From Cytophagales bacterium (GTDB lineage: Bacteria; Bacteroidota; Bacteroidia; Cytophagales; Spirosomataceae): a DNA stretch of 64,000 bases. Below the pieces are notes generated by a model. That model had not been told where the DNA came from. It did no database searches and saw nothing but the letters and a program-made list of their open reading frames with translations. This document shows, piece by piece, positions 50,549-59,678 of this stretch (the stretch's first letter is position 1; each line of letters opens with the position of its first letter). The stretch spans positions 1 to 64,000 of the forward strand of contig JANSYO010000015.1 of the NCBI GenBank assembly GCA_024742395.1, given 5' to 3'. Position numbers and translations under genes: made by a program.

Positions 50549-52858
50549 ATGAAATTAAACAGGTACATATTACTACCATGCCTGCTTGCCATTTTAGGCA
50601 TTGGAATTAACTGGTCTTGTAGCACCTCAAACGCCAACTCCATTCCGGATGTAGTTGATTATAATTTTCATATACGGCCTATTTTATCTGACAGGTGCTT
50701 TAAATGTCATGGTCCCGATGCGAACACACGTGAAGCAGACCTCAGACTCGATACAGCCGAGGGTGCCTATGCAGCCTTAAAAGAGCAGCCTAACGCCCAT
50801 GCCATTGTAGCAGGTAATCCGCAGCTTTCAGAGGTATACCAACGTATCATAACAAGCGACAGCACCCTCAGGATGCCTCCGCCAGAGTCTAACCTGGATC
50901 TAACAGAACATGAAATTCACCTGATAAAAAAATGGATAGAGCAAGGGGCCGAATACAAGCCTCACTGGTCATTTATTAAGCCCGAAAAGCCAGAACTTCC
51001 TCAGGCCGACAAAGATTGGGTAAATAATGAAATTGATTATTTCACGTATGCAAAAATGAAGGAGAATGGCCTTTCTCCTAATGAAGAAGCAACAAAAGAA
51101 GCTCTTCTCAAACGAGTATACCTCGACATAATAGGCCTACCTCCCACTTTAGAAGCACAGGAAGTATTCCTAAAGGATGAATCAAAAGATGCCTACGAAA
51201 AAGTGGTGGATGAACTCCTGGCCAATAAACATTACGGCGAAAGAATGGCTTTACCTTGGCTGGATGTGGCCCGTTACGCTGATTCTCATGGTTATCAGGA
51301 TGATGGATTGCGTACAATGTGGCCATGGAGAGACTGGACTATACATGCCTTCAATTCTAATTATTCCTATGACAAATTTCTGACCTGGCAACTGGCCGGC
51401 GATTTAATTGATAAACCAACCAAGGAATCAAAACTTGCAACGGGCTTTAACAGAAACCATAAGATTACACAGGAAGGCGGGGTTATCGATGAAGAATACA
51501 GAATTGAGTATGTTACAGATAGAGTAAACACCTTTGGAAAAAGTTTTTTAGCTCTGACATTTGAATGTGCTCATTGCCACGACCATAAGTATGACCCTAT
51601 TTCTCAAAAAGAATATTACAGCTCTTTTGCTTTCTTTAATCAGGTACCAGAGAAAGGACTGGTAGGAGATATTTCATTGGCGTCTTTGGCAGACCCACCT
51701 AAAATGGAAATCTCAAATGAAGACGTGGCCAGTATTTTTAACTTCATTAATAAAAAGGATACCACAAAACTGGAAGTCATGGTCATGAAAGACAGTGCAA
51801 ACTGGATAAGACCCACCTACCTTCTGGAGAGAGGTAATTATGATGCTCATGGTGAAGAAGTACCCTTTGGTTTACCAAAAAGTATACTTGAATATGACAC
51901 CAGTAAATACGCCAAAAACAGACTGGGGCTGGCCCAATGGTTAATCGATGAAGAAAACCCCTTGACCTCAAGAGTTTTTGTTAACAGAATTTGGGAACAA
52001 ATATTCGGTACAGGAATAGTAAAATCTACCGGTGATTTTGGGATGCAAGGAGATTTACCATCTCATCCTGAATTGCTTGACTGGCTGGCCGTAGATTTCA
52101 GAGAAAATGGCTGGGATATAAAAAGACTGGTAAAACAGCTCGTTATGTCATCTACCTACAGACAGTCTTCAGTTATTGAGAAAAAACATTTACAAAAAGA
52201 CCCGCAAAATGTGTTTTTGGCCAGAAGCAAAAGAGAAAGAGTGGCTGCAGAATTTGTCAAAGACATTGTTTTAAGTAGTAGTGGTCTGTTAAATCCTGAA
52301 ATTGGAGGCCCTTCTGTTAAAACTTATCAGCCAGACGGCATCTGGGAAGGAGCCACATCTGGTAGAGGGGTCTTGGCCAAATATGTTCAGGATCATGGAG
52401 AGGATTTATACAGACGCGGCATGTATGTTTTTATTAAAAGGACTGTGCCCCCACCTTCAATGCTGATTTTTGATGCAAGTAACAGAGACCAATGCGAGGT
52501 GCAACGATCAACCACCAATACGCCTTTACAAGCTCTGGCCATGCTGAATGACCCTACAGTCTTAGAAGCCTCCAGGGTGATGGCTGAACAATATGTGGAT
52601 AAGAAGAAAAAGAATAAACTGGAAAATGCCTTCAGAAGCATTATCTGCAGGAAACCAAGTACAAAAGAGCTCGACCTGTTAGAGGGCTATTACGAGGAAG
52701 AACTCGCCTTTTTTGAAAAGAATCCGACCAAAGCCCAATCTCTTTTAAATGTAGGCGAATACAAAAAGAATATTGAGGTTAATACAGCTGAAAAAGCGGC
52801 ATTAATGCATTGTATTCAGCTTATTTATAATATGGAAGAAGCCATTACCAAAGTCTAA
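50549..52858 (+). CDS. PSD1-type protein: planctomycete cytochrome C plus DUF1549 and DUF1553
   Basis: A 769-residue exported protein: hydrophobic leader with a lipobox-like end (GINWSC, Cys24), a c-type haem motif DRCFKCHGPD near residue 50, then a DUF1549 domain (DYFTYAKMKENGLSPNEEATKEALLKRVYLDIIGLPPTLE, MALPWLDVARYADSHGYQDDG) and a DUF1553 domain (NPLTSRVFVNRIWEQIFGTGIVKSTGDFGMQGDLPSHPELLDWLA, STYRQSS). This architecture was first described in Planctomycetes and recurs in marine Bacteroidota next to DUF1501 genes, mostly in sugar or sulfated glycan loci. The reaction is unproven; oxidation of a polysaccharide-derived substrate is a common guess. The DUF1501 gene begins 4 bases later. Confidence 0.92.
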   Translation: MKLNRYILLPCLLAILGIGINWSCSTSNANSIPDVVDYNFHIRPILSDRCFKCHGPDANTREADLRLDTAEGAYAALKEQPNAHAIVAGNPQLSEVYQRIITSDSTLRMPPPESNLDLTEHEIHLIKKWIEQGAEYKPHWSFIKPEKPELPQADKDWVNNEIDYFTYAKMKENGLSPNEEATKEALLKRVYLDIIGLPPTLEAQEVFLKDESKDAYEKVVDELLANKHYGERMALPWLDVARYADSHGYQDDGLRTMWPWRDWTIHAFNSNYSYDKFLTWQLAGDLIDKPTKESKLATGFNRNHKITQEGGVIDEEYRIEYVTDRVNTFGKSFLALTFECAHCHDHKYDPISQKEYYSSFAFFNQVPEKGLVGDISLASLADPPKMEISNEDVASIFNFINKKDTTKLEVMVMKDSANWIRPTYLLERGNYDAHGEEVPFGLPKSILEYDTSKYAKNRLGLAQWLIDEENPLTSRVFVNRIWEQIFGTGIVKSTGDFGMQGDLPSHPELLDWLAVDFRENGWDIKRLVKQLVMSSTYRQSSVIEKKHLQKDPQNVFLARSKRERVAAEFVKDIVLSSSGLLNPEIGGPSVKTYQPDGIWEGATSGRGVLAKYVQDHGEDLYRRGMYVFIKRTVPPPSMLIFDASNRDQCEVQRSTTNTPLQALAMLNDPTVLEASRVMAEQYVDKKKKNKLENAFRSIICRKPSTKELDLLEGYYEEELAFFEKNPTKAQSLLNVGEYKKNIEVNTAEKAALMHCIQLIYNMEEAITKV

Positions 52859-52862
52859 CACT

Positions 52863-54317
52863 ATGGATAAAGATTTTTTAAATGACCGTCTAAACGTTAA
52901 CAGAAGACACTTTTTAGGTAAAGCCGCCGCAGGTATCGGGGGTATTGCCCTAGGCTCTCTATTAATGCCCGACCTTTTCTCCGGAAAAACAGATGCTACG
53001 GAAAGTTTGCCATTGGGTATTCCGCATTTTGCCCCAAAAGCCAAAAGAGTCATCTATCTATTTCAAAATGGAGCTCCCAGTCAGCTGGAGAGTTTTGATT
53101 ATAAACCGACCTTAAATAAAATGGCCGGGCAGGATTTGCCGGAGTCAATACGAAATGGACAGCGTTTAACAGGTATGACCTCCGGCCAAAGTAAATTCCC
53201 ATTGGTGGGTTCTTACTATGATTTTAAGCAATACGGCCAGTCAGGAGCCTGGATCAGCGATTTATTTCCAAATATGGCTCGTATAGCGGATGATCTGTGT
53301 ATTGTCAGATCTATGCATACAGAAGCAATTAATCATGATCCTGCTCTTACATTTATGCAAACCGGTGCACAGATTGGTAACAGACCAAGCATGGGTGCAT
53401 GGATGAGTTATGGTTTGGGAAGTGAAAATCAAAACTTACCTGCATTTTGCGTTTTACTTTCAAGAGGTCGCGGAAATGGGCAGGGCGTTTATTCTAAATT
53501 ATGGACTAACGGGTTCTTAGATTCTACGCATCAAGGTGTTTTGTTCAGTAGTGGCGAGGATCCCATTCTATATCTGAATGATCCCGATGCCATGGATAAG
53601 GCCTCCAGAAGAAAAATGTTAGACAAACTGGCTGAAATGAATCACATGGGTTTTGAGGCCAATGGAGACCCTGAGGTACAAGCCAAGGTACAACAGTATG
53701 AAATGGCTTACCGAATGCAAACAGCTGTTCCTGAACTTACTGACCTGTCTAAAGAATCAGATGCTACAATAAAGATGTATGGTCCGGAATGTTTGGTACC
53801 CGGAACGTATGCGGCAAATGCTCTTCTGGCCAGAAAACTGTCTGAATCAGGGGTTCGTTTTGTTCAGCTCTATCATCAAGGCTGGGATCAGCACGGCAAT
53901 TTACCCAATGAAATGGCTATGCAGGCAGAAGAAGTAGACAGAGCTTCTGCTGCACTTGTTACTGATTTAAAACAAAGAGGCCTGCTTGATGAAACCTTAG
54001 TTATTTGGGGGGGAGAGTTTGGCCGTACTAATTATTGTCAAGGTAAATTTACAGAAGACAATTATGGCCGGGACCATCATCCAAGAGCTTATAGCATATG
54101 GATGGCTGGCGGTGGAATAAAAGCAGGAACCGTTTATGGTGAAACAGATGAATTTGGATACAACATTATCAAAGATCCTGTGCATGTCAATGACTTTCAT
54201 GCCACTGTAATGCATCAGATGGGCCTTAACCACGAACAGCTCACATATAAGCACCTGGGGAGAAGATACCGCCTCACAGATGTAGCAGGTAAGGTCATTC
54301 CCGGTATCATAGCTTAA
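52863..54317 (+). CDS. DUF1501 family protein (sulfatase-fold-like), Tat-exported
   Basis: A 484-residue protein with a leader NRRHFLGKAAAGIGGIALGSLL that has twin-arginine and Ala/Gly-rich features. DUF1501 marks: IYLFQNGAPSQLESFDYKP, WISDLFPNMARIADDLCIVRSMHTEAINHDPALTFMQTG, QLYHQGWDQHGN, and LVIWGGEFGRTNY with DHHPRAYSIWMAGGGIKAG near the C-terminus. The fold is alkaline phosphatase-like, related to sulfatases, but the catalytic Cys/Ser consensus is not seen here, so its activity is unknown. It starts 4 bases after the DUF1553 stop and 30 bases before the next gene. Confidence 0.92.
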   Translation: MDKDFLNDRLNVNRRHFLGKAAAGIGGIALGSLLMPDLFSGKTDATESLPLGIPHFAPKAKRVIYLFQNGAPSQLESFDYKPTLNKMAGQDLPESIRNGQRLTGMTSGQSKFPLVGSYYDFKQYGQSGAWISDLFPNMARIADDLCIVRSMHTEAINHDPALTFMQTGAQIGNRPSMGAWMSYGLGSENQNLPAFCVLLSRGRGNGQGVYSKLWTNGFLDSTHQGVLFSSGEDPILYLNDPDAMDKASRRKMLDKLAEMNHMGFEANGDPEVQAKVQQYEMAYRMQTAVPELTDLSKESDATIKMYGPECLVPGTYAANALLARKLSESGVRFVQLYHQGWDQHGNLPNEMAMQAEEVDRASAALVTDLKQRGLLDETLVIWGGEFGRTNYCQGKFTEDNYGRDHHPRAYSIWMAGGGIKAGTVYGETDEFGYNIIKDPVHVNDFHATVMHQMGLNHEQLTYKHLGRRYRLTDVAGKVIPGIIA

Positions 54318-54347
54318 CGCCCTAAAAATAGAACTTAAGAAACATCC

Positions 54348-56483
54348 ATGACGAATTGGAAAAAATGGATCGATTATCTGCTCATTGGCTTACTGGCCAT
54401 GCTATTGTTTCTCTGGATTTTTGATCATCAGCTTGAAGTACCTGTTTATATTCAACCTTTGGGCAGAATGCACCCTCTGCTTTTACATTTACCCATTGGA
54501 CTATTCATTTCTATTGGCATCCTGCTCGTTTTCAAAAAAGAGCTAAGCCCTGAATCGTATGACAAACTTTTTGATGCATTAGCTGCCATCAATTGCCTAT
54601 TTGCAGTCTTGACCGCTATTTTTGGTCTATTCTTATCCATGGAAAATGGATACAATCCAGACCAAATTGCCTATCACAAATGGTCGGGTATTCTTTTCGT
54701 AGTTCTCGCTTACTCTCTGTATTTCCTGAGAAAAAAACAGGAAAACAAAATGAAATTTATTTACCCTTCTGCTCTCCTCTCTATGATAGCGGCCGGTCAT
54801 TTAGGCGGAGAGATAACGCATGGGGAAAATTACGTGTTCGCTCCGGTAATGCAAACTGAGGAAAAAGAATTTGACCCGTCGATTTCGGTCTATGAATCTG
54901 CAATCTTTCCCATACTGGAGGCCAAATGCCTGAGTTGTCATAATGATAAAAAAACAAAAGGTGAACTCAATATGAGTAGCCTTGAAAAAATCTTAAAAGG
55001 TGGTGAAGATGGTCCTATATGGGTGCCGGGAAATGCTTTGAACAGCCATATCATTCAAATGGCTAATCTGCCTCTGGATGATAAGAAACACATGCCTCCA
55101 AAAGGCAAACCACAATTAACCGCTGACGAGATAGCCCTTTTAACACAGTGGATTAGAAAAGGGGCCAATACTGAAATACTCTTCACACAACTAAAGCCGT
55201 CAGATTCGTTAACGGCTATGATTCAAAAGAAGTACATGAGCAATAGCTCTGTAGAAAAAAATTATGATTTTGCCTTTGCTTCTGAGTCTACTATTGAGAA
55301 TGTCAATACTCCGTTCTGCACTGTAGTACCGCTTGCCAATGGTTCTCCTGCATTAAAAGCTAATTTCTTTGTGAGTGCCCGTTTTGACGAAAAATCTCTG
55401 GAAGGTTTAAAGAAAGTAGCGGAGCAATTGGTAGAACTAAACCTTTCAAAAATGCCTGTTAAAAATGAGCACCTCCAGACCCTGACTCAATTCAAAAATC
55501 TCGAAAAATTGAATCTCAATTTCACAAATATTGATGGAGAGAATCTGGATATTCTTAAGACATGTAAAAACTTAGTCAGTTTGAGCTTAAGTGGCTCAAA
55601 AATAAGTTCGAAAGGACTTAAGGCTTTAGAAAGTTTAGAAAGTCTTAAAGTAGTATATCTATGGAATACCGGTTTATCAGTTAAAGAAATTGAGGAATTT
55701 GGTAAAGCACATCCTGCCATCAGTCTAAATAAAGGGTATATCCCATCTGCCGAAGATATCTTGAAAATAAACTCGCCCAATATGGTGAGTAAAAACGGGG
55801 TTTTAAAGAAAGGCGAAAAAGCTCAGCTTAAACATAGCTTGCCAAATGTGACTATCAGATACACAACAAATGGCGAAAGTCCGGACACACTCAAGGGTTC
55901 AGTTTATGAAAATGAAATACCTTTAGATGGTTTTGCCAGAGTTAAGGCCATAGCTACAAAAGATGGCTGGTATGCAAGTGACGAAAAGGTTTTTACTTTT
56001 TTCAAGAGTAATTTTGCCGCGGAATCAGCATGGCTTTTAAGTCCACCTGATAAACAATATCCTGGGGTGGGTCCATCTACGGTTATTGATCAAAAACAAG
56101 GTGATAAAAACAATTTTAAGGATTTTGCCTGGTTAGGCTACAAACAAAACAATGCAGAAATATTAGTTAAGACTAAAGCGGCTGATACCGTGTCAGGTAT
56201 AACGGTAAGTTACCTAAATGCTTCCAATAGTTACATTATGCCTCCGTCTGAGATTCAGGTATGGGCAGGAAATGATAAAAATAACCTCGAGCTAGTTTCA
56301 AGAAAGAGTCCAACGCCTTTGACTAAAAACACCGGGGTAACTTACGATGCTCTTAATTTCTCATTAAGCAAAAAGTATGATTTTATTAAGGTGATAGCTG
56401 TACCTTTAGCTAAGCTTCCTAAATGGCATGAGGGTGCCGGACAGAGAGGCTGGGTTTTTATTGATGAAATTTACCTCTATTGA
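54348..56483 (+). CDS. membrane cytochrome with LRR-like and chitobiase-C-like domains
   Basis: A 711-residue multi-domain protein. Four transmembrane helices (residues 10-27, 44-62, 80-100, 115-150, with HPLLLHLPIGLF like DUF2231) precede a planctomycete-type cytochrome c region with CLSCHNDKKTKGEL (Cys-x-x-Cys-His). Leucine-rich-repeat-like helices come next (LVELNLSKMPVKNEHLQTL, SLESLKVVYLWNTGLSV). Then a CHB_HEX_C-like domain (NVTIRYTTNGESPDTLKGSVYENEIPLDGFARVKAIATKDG) and a C-terminal beta-rich domain (VWAGNDKNNLELVSRK, FIKVIAVPLAKLPKW) like a discoidin domain. It shares the haem family with the 50549 gene. The next gene's ATG overlaps its TGA (TGATG). Confidence 0.88.
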   Translation: MTNWKKWIDYLLIGLLAMLLFLWIFDHQLEVPVYIQPLGRMHPLLLHLPIGLFISIGILLVFKKELSPESYDKLFDALAAINCLFAVLTAIFGLFLSMENGYNPDQIAYHKWSGILFVVLAYSLYFLRKKQENKMKFIYPSALLSMIAAGHLGGEITHGENYVFAPVMQTEEKEFDPSISVYESAIFPILEAKCLSCHNDKKTKGELNMSSLEKILKGGEDGPIWVPGNALNSHIIQMANLPLDDKKHMPPKGKPQLTADEIALLTQWIRKGANTEILFTQLKPSDSLTAMIQKKYMSNSSVEKNYDFAFASESTIENVNTPFCTVVPLANGSPALKANFFVSARFDEKSLEGLKKVAEQLVELNLSKMPVKNEHLQTLTQFKNLEKLNLNFTNIDGENLDILKTCKNLVSLSLSGSKISSKGLKALESLESLKVVYLWNTGLSVKEIEEFGKAHPAISLNKGYIPSAEDILKINSPNMVSKNGVLKKGEKAQLKHSLPNVTIRYTTNGESPDTLKGSVYENEIPLDGFARVKAIATKDGWYASDEKVFTFFKSNFAAESAWLLSPPDKQYPGVGPSTVIDQKQGDKNNFKDFAWLGYKQNNAEILVKTKAADTVSGITVSYLNASNSYIMPPSEIQVWAGNDKNNLELVSRKSPTPLTKNTGVTYDALNFSLSKKYDFIKVIAVPLAKLPKWHEGAGQRGWVFIDEIYLY

Positions 56484-57922
56484 TGAAATTATTACGCTAC
56501 CTATTTATTCTATTTCCTTTTATTGCTGTTTCGCAAAGTGCCCCTGAGCCCTATGGTGTATTGCCTTCTGAAAGACAATTAGATTGGCATGCCCTGCAGA
56601 CTTACGGTTTGATACACTTCACGCCTACCACCTTTGAAAACAAAGAATGGGGATATGGAGATGCTGATCCGTCTATTTTTAATCCGACAGACTTTGATCC
56701 TGATCAAATAGTGGCAGCTGCAAAAAGTGGAGGATTGAAAGGTCTAATACTTGTAGCGAAACATCATGATGGATTTTGCCTTTGGCCTACTAAAACCACT
56801 GAATACAATATCAGTAAAAGTCCATGGAAAAACGGTAAAGGCGATATGGTTCGGGAGTTTGAGCAAGCCTGTAGAAAAGCAGGAATGAAATTTGGCGTTT
56901 ACTGCTCTCCGTGGGATAGAAATAATGCAGAATATGGGAAGCCCGCTTACTTAGAAACCTACAGAGCTCAATTAAAAGAACTATACACAAATTACGGCGA
57001 TCTTTTCATGAGCTGGCACGATGGAGCAAACGGAGGCGACGGCTATTACGGAGGTGCAAATGAAAAAAGAAAAATAGATAATACTACCTATTACGACTGG
57101 ACCAATACCTGGGAAAATATCACACGTAAATTACAGCCTTCTGCTAACATTTTCAGTGACATTGGACTGGACGTTCGCTGGGTAGGTGGTGAGCATGGAT
57201 ATGCCGCAGAAACTCACTGGGCTACTTTTTCTCCTGAGGCCAATACAGGGACCGTTCCGGTACCAGGAAATGTCAATACTGATGTAAGCAGTACCGGCAC
57301 GCGTAATGGAAAATATTGGATGCCGGCTGAGTGCGATGTACCATTAAGACCAGGCTGGTTCTATCATCCTGAAGAAGATGGGAAAGAAAAAGACGCCAAA
57401 GCCCTTTTTGAACTTTATTTAAAAAGTGTAGGCCGAGGAGCAGGACTTGATCTTGGTTTAGCTCCAACCAAAGAAGGGAAACTTCATGAAAATGATGTGA
57501 AAATTCTGAAGGAATTTGGAGAAATGATCAATGAAGCGTTTCAAAATGATTTAGCATCAAAAGCTAAAATAAAAGCCATTAAAACCCGTAAAGGTTACCA
57601 TACAAAAGCTCTCACAGATAAGAATGAAAAGAGCTATTGGGCTACCCCTGATGGAGTACAAAAAACTGATTTGATTATTTCCTGGAAGAATGTTGAAGAA
57701 ATTAAGTACTTGCAAATCAAAGAGTATATCCCACTGGGCCAACGCATTGATGGCATAAGTGTTATGCAATTAAAGAATGGTCGGTGGGAAAAGGTGACCT
57801 CTGTAACAAGTATTGGTGCAAACAGGATCATCAGGTTTGAAGAGCCTATCCACACCAATAAAATCAAGCTAACAATTGAAGCCGCAGCTCCAATCTGTCT
57901 GAGTCAAATTTCCGTGTATTAA
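56483..57922 (+). CDS. GH29 alpha-L-fucosidase with C-terminal domain
   Basis: A 479-residue secreted enzyme: signal MKLLRYLFILFPFIAVSQS, then a GH29 barrel: HALQTYGLIHFTPTTFENKEWGYGD, KGLILVAKHHDGFCLWPT, FGVYCSPWDRNN, and the nucleophile region DLFMSWHDGANGG with Asp180. Most family members have WFDG; here it is WHDG, keeping Asp. WFYHPEEDGKE and LGLAPTKEGKLHENDVKILKEFGEMI complete the domain, and residues 370-479 form a beta-sandwich. It releases terminal L-fucose from glycans in the periplasm or outside the cell. TTG at 56480 would also be in frame, but ATG 56483 is preferred. It is the last gene of a five-gene run. Confidence 0.93.
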   Translation: MKLLRYLFILFPFIAVSQSAPEPYGVLPSERQLDWHALQTYGLIHFTPTTFENKEWGYGDADPSIFNPTDFDPDQIVAAAKSGGLKGLILVAKHHDGFCLWPTKTTEYNISKSPWKNGKGDMVREFEQACRKAGMKFGVYCSPWDRNNAEYGKPAYLETYRAQLKELYTNYGDLFMSWHDGANGGDGYYGGANEKRKIDNTTYYDWTNTWENITRKLQPSANIFSDIGLDVRWVGGEHGYAAETHWATFSPEANTGTVPVPGNVNTDVSSTGTRNGKYWMPAECDVPLRPGWFYHPEEDGKEKDAKALFELYLKSVGRGAGLDLGLAPTKEGKLHENDVKILKEFGEMINEAFQNDLASKAKIKAIKTRKGYHTKALTDKNEKSYWATPDGVQKTDLIISWKNVEEIKYLQIKEYIPLGQRIDGISVMQLKNGRWEKVTSVTSIGANRIIRFEEPIHTNKIKLTIEAAAPICLSQISVY

Positions 57923-58458
57923 TTAGTAGCTATCATATCTTTAATAGGCACTTTATTTACATAGTCCCAGAAAGCAGAGACATTGACGATTTTCCAATCA
58001 TCACCTACTTTCTCCATTAATCTTACCTCTTTAGATCTGAGAAAGTATGTCTGTGTTCTGTCGCTGTTGTACTGATCCCAGGTAAGGTGGGCAGCATGGT
58101 TACCGTAAAATTTGATCCGAACGTTTTTACGCAAAACCACCGGGTGACTGGAGCCAGGTTCTTCGGCTTCAGAAGGATTTTCCTTTATAAACTTCCCCAG
58201 GTTTTTTTCAATTGATTCCCAGCCTACACTGGCATCAAAAGTACCATCAGAATTACTCCAGGCCTGATATGAGTATTCTGAATGTGTAAATTTGTCTTGC
58301 CAACAATCGTAATCTCGACGAAAGAAACAGTCTGTTTCTTCTTCAATCACCTTCATGATTGCGTCTTCTTCAACTTTCTCATTCAATGGTTTTTCGCAAG
58401 ACTGAAAAGCCAATGAGCATCCTGTCAGTAATGCCAGGTATAAAATATGCGTCTTCAT
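57919..58458 (-). CDS. NTF2/SnoaL-like lipoprotein
   Basis: A 179-residue protein with a lipoprotein signal MKTHILYLALLTGCSLAFQSC (lipid Cys21) and an NTF2-like body: EDAIMKVIEEETDCFFRRDYDCWQDKFTHSE, FDASVGWESIEKNLGKFI, NHAAHLTWDQYNSDRTQTYFLRSKEVRLMEKVGDDWKIVNVSAFW. Such cone-shaped domains bind small molecules or act as scaffolds; no catalytic residues are obvious. The frame can be read from 58590, but the added 44 residues look like noncoding sequence and the leader begins at 58458. Its stop overlaps the fucosidase stop (TTAA). Confidence 0.82.
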   Translation of the reverse strand: MKTHILYLALLTGCSLAFQSCEKPLNEKVEEDAIMKVIEEETDCFFRRDYDCWQDKFTHSEYSYQAWSNSDGTFDASVGWESIEKNLGKFIKENPSEAEEPGSSHPVVLRKNVRIKFYGNHAAHLTWDQYNSDRTQTYFLRSKEVRLMEKVGDDWKIVNVSAFWDYVNKVPIKDMIATN

Positions 58459-58625
58459 TAGTGTATTATTTAGGTTATTGATGGAATTTAAATGCCGAAA
58501 GTGCGGACTAATAAATTTCGAGACGCATACCTTATTTAATACTACAAAAATCTTCGTTCTTTTGCAAGGAATGCTTGCAGCAATATTCAATATTTATTAC
58601 AATTTTTTCTTTAATTAACCCTATT

Positions 58626-59678
58626 GTGAATTTAACACTTCTTCGAGAGATATTAAGTCTTTATGGACTTAAGGAAACAGAATTAACAATAAAACCTTTG
58701 GGTAGTGGCTTAATTCATCAGACATATCTGGTAACAGCCGAGAGTAAATATGTCTTACAGAAAATCAATCACGCAATCTTTAAAAATCCGGAAGCTATTG
58801 CCAGGAATATTGATAGGGCAGGTACTTATCTTTCTAAAAACTATCCCGAATACATTTTCCTAACCCCTCTTCGTACACAAAAAGGCGAGAGTATTTTGCT
58901 ACTCAACGGTGTATACTGGAGGCTCACTCCTTTTGCAGAAAATACATATAGTCCTGACCTTCTGGAAAAAACTGAACAGGCCTACGAAGCTGCAAAAGCA
59001 TTTGGAACCTTAATGAATAATTTAAATGGAATTCCGCTTGTAGGCTTTTCTGAAACCATAAAGGATTTTCATAACCTCAGTTTCCGATATGAACAGTTTG
59101 AAGAAGCCATTCAAAATGGCTCATTAGAGAGAAAGAAGTTATCGAAAGAACTCATACAGTTTTATAAGGAGCAAAATAGACTAGTGAACATATTCAATAA
59201 ACTCAAAAGCGAGAATCTTATCCCATTAAGGGTGCAGCACCACGACACTAAAATCAACAATGTTTTATTTGACCAAAAAAGTCATAAAGCCGTAGCCGTT
59301 TGCGATTTAGATACTTTAATGCCCGGCTATTTTCTGTCAGACCTAGGCGATATGATCAGAACGTATACCTCAGCAGAAAACGAGGAAAGCACCAAGTGGG
59401 AAGCAATAAGAATACGTCCGGAGTATTTGAATGCACTTTTAGCTGGCTATTTGTCTGAAATGGATCAATCGCTAACTGCCACTGAAAAAGAATACCTACT
59501 CTATGCGGGCGAGTTTATGATATACATGCAAGGGCTCAGGTTTCTTTCTGATTTTTTAATGGGAGATACTTATTATCCTATTAAACACCCACTCAATAAT
59601 TTTAACAGAGCCAAAAACCAAATGCTTTTACTTCAGGACTTACAACGGATTAAGCCCGATTTTGAAAAAACATTTTAA
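58626..59678 (+). CDS. sugar kinase-like phosphotransferase (NahK-like)
   Basis: A 350-residue APH-fold kinase resembling N-acetylhexosamine 1-kinase (NahK): IKPLGSGLIHQTYLVTAESKYVLQKIN near the N-terminus (ATP site Lys), the Brenner motif VQHHDTKINNVLF (catalytic Asp, Asn) and VCDLDTLMPGYFLSDLGDMIRT (metal Asp). FMIYMQGLRFLSDFLMGDTYY at the C-terminus fits NahK and mucin-desulfatase-like proteins. It likely phosphorylates a free amino sugar at C1. The start is uncertain: the open frame begins at TTG 58575, but GTG 58626 removes an unlikely hydrophobic extension. It overlaps glycerate kinase by 29 bases on the opposite strand. Confidence 0.8.
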   Translation: MNLTLLREILSLYGLKETELTIKPLGSGLIHQTYLVTAESKYVLQKINHAIFKNPEAIARNIDRAGTYLSKNYPEYIFLTPLRTQKGESILLLNGVYWRLTPFAENTYSPDLLEKTEQAYEAAKAFGTLMNNLNGIPLVGFSETIKDFHNLSFRYEQFEEAIQNGSLERKKLSKELIQFYKEQNRLVNIFNKLKSENLIPLRVQHHDTKINNVLFDQKSHKAVAVCDLDTLMPGYFLSDLGDMIRTYTSAENEESTKWEAIRIRPEYLNALLAGYLSEMDQSLTATEKEYLLYAGEFMIYMQGLRFLSDFLMGDTYYPIKHPLNNFNRAKNQMLLLQDLQRIKPDFEKTF

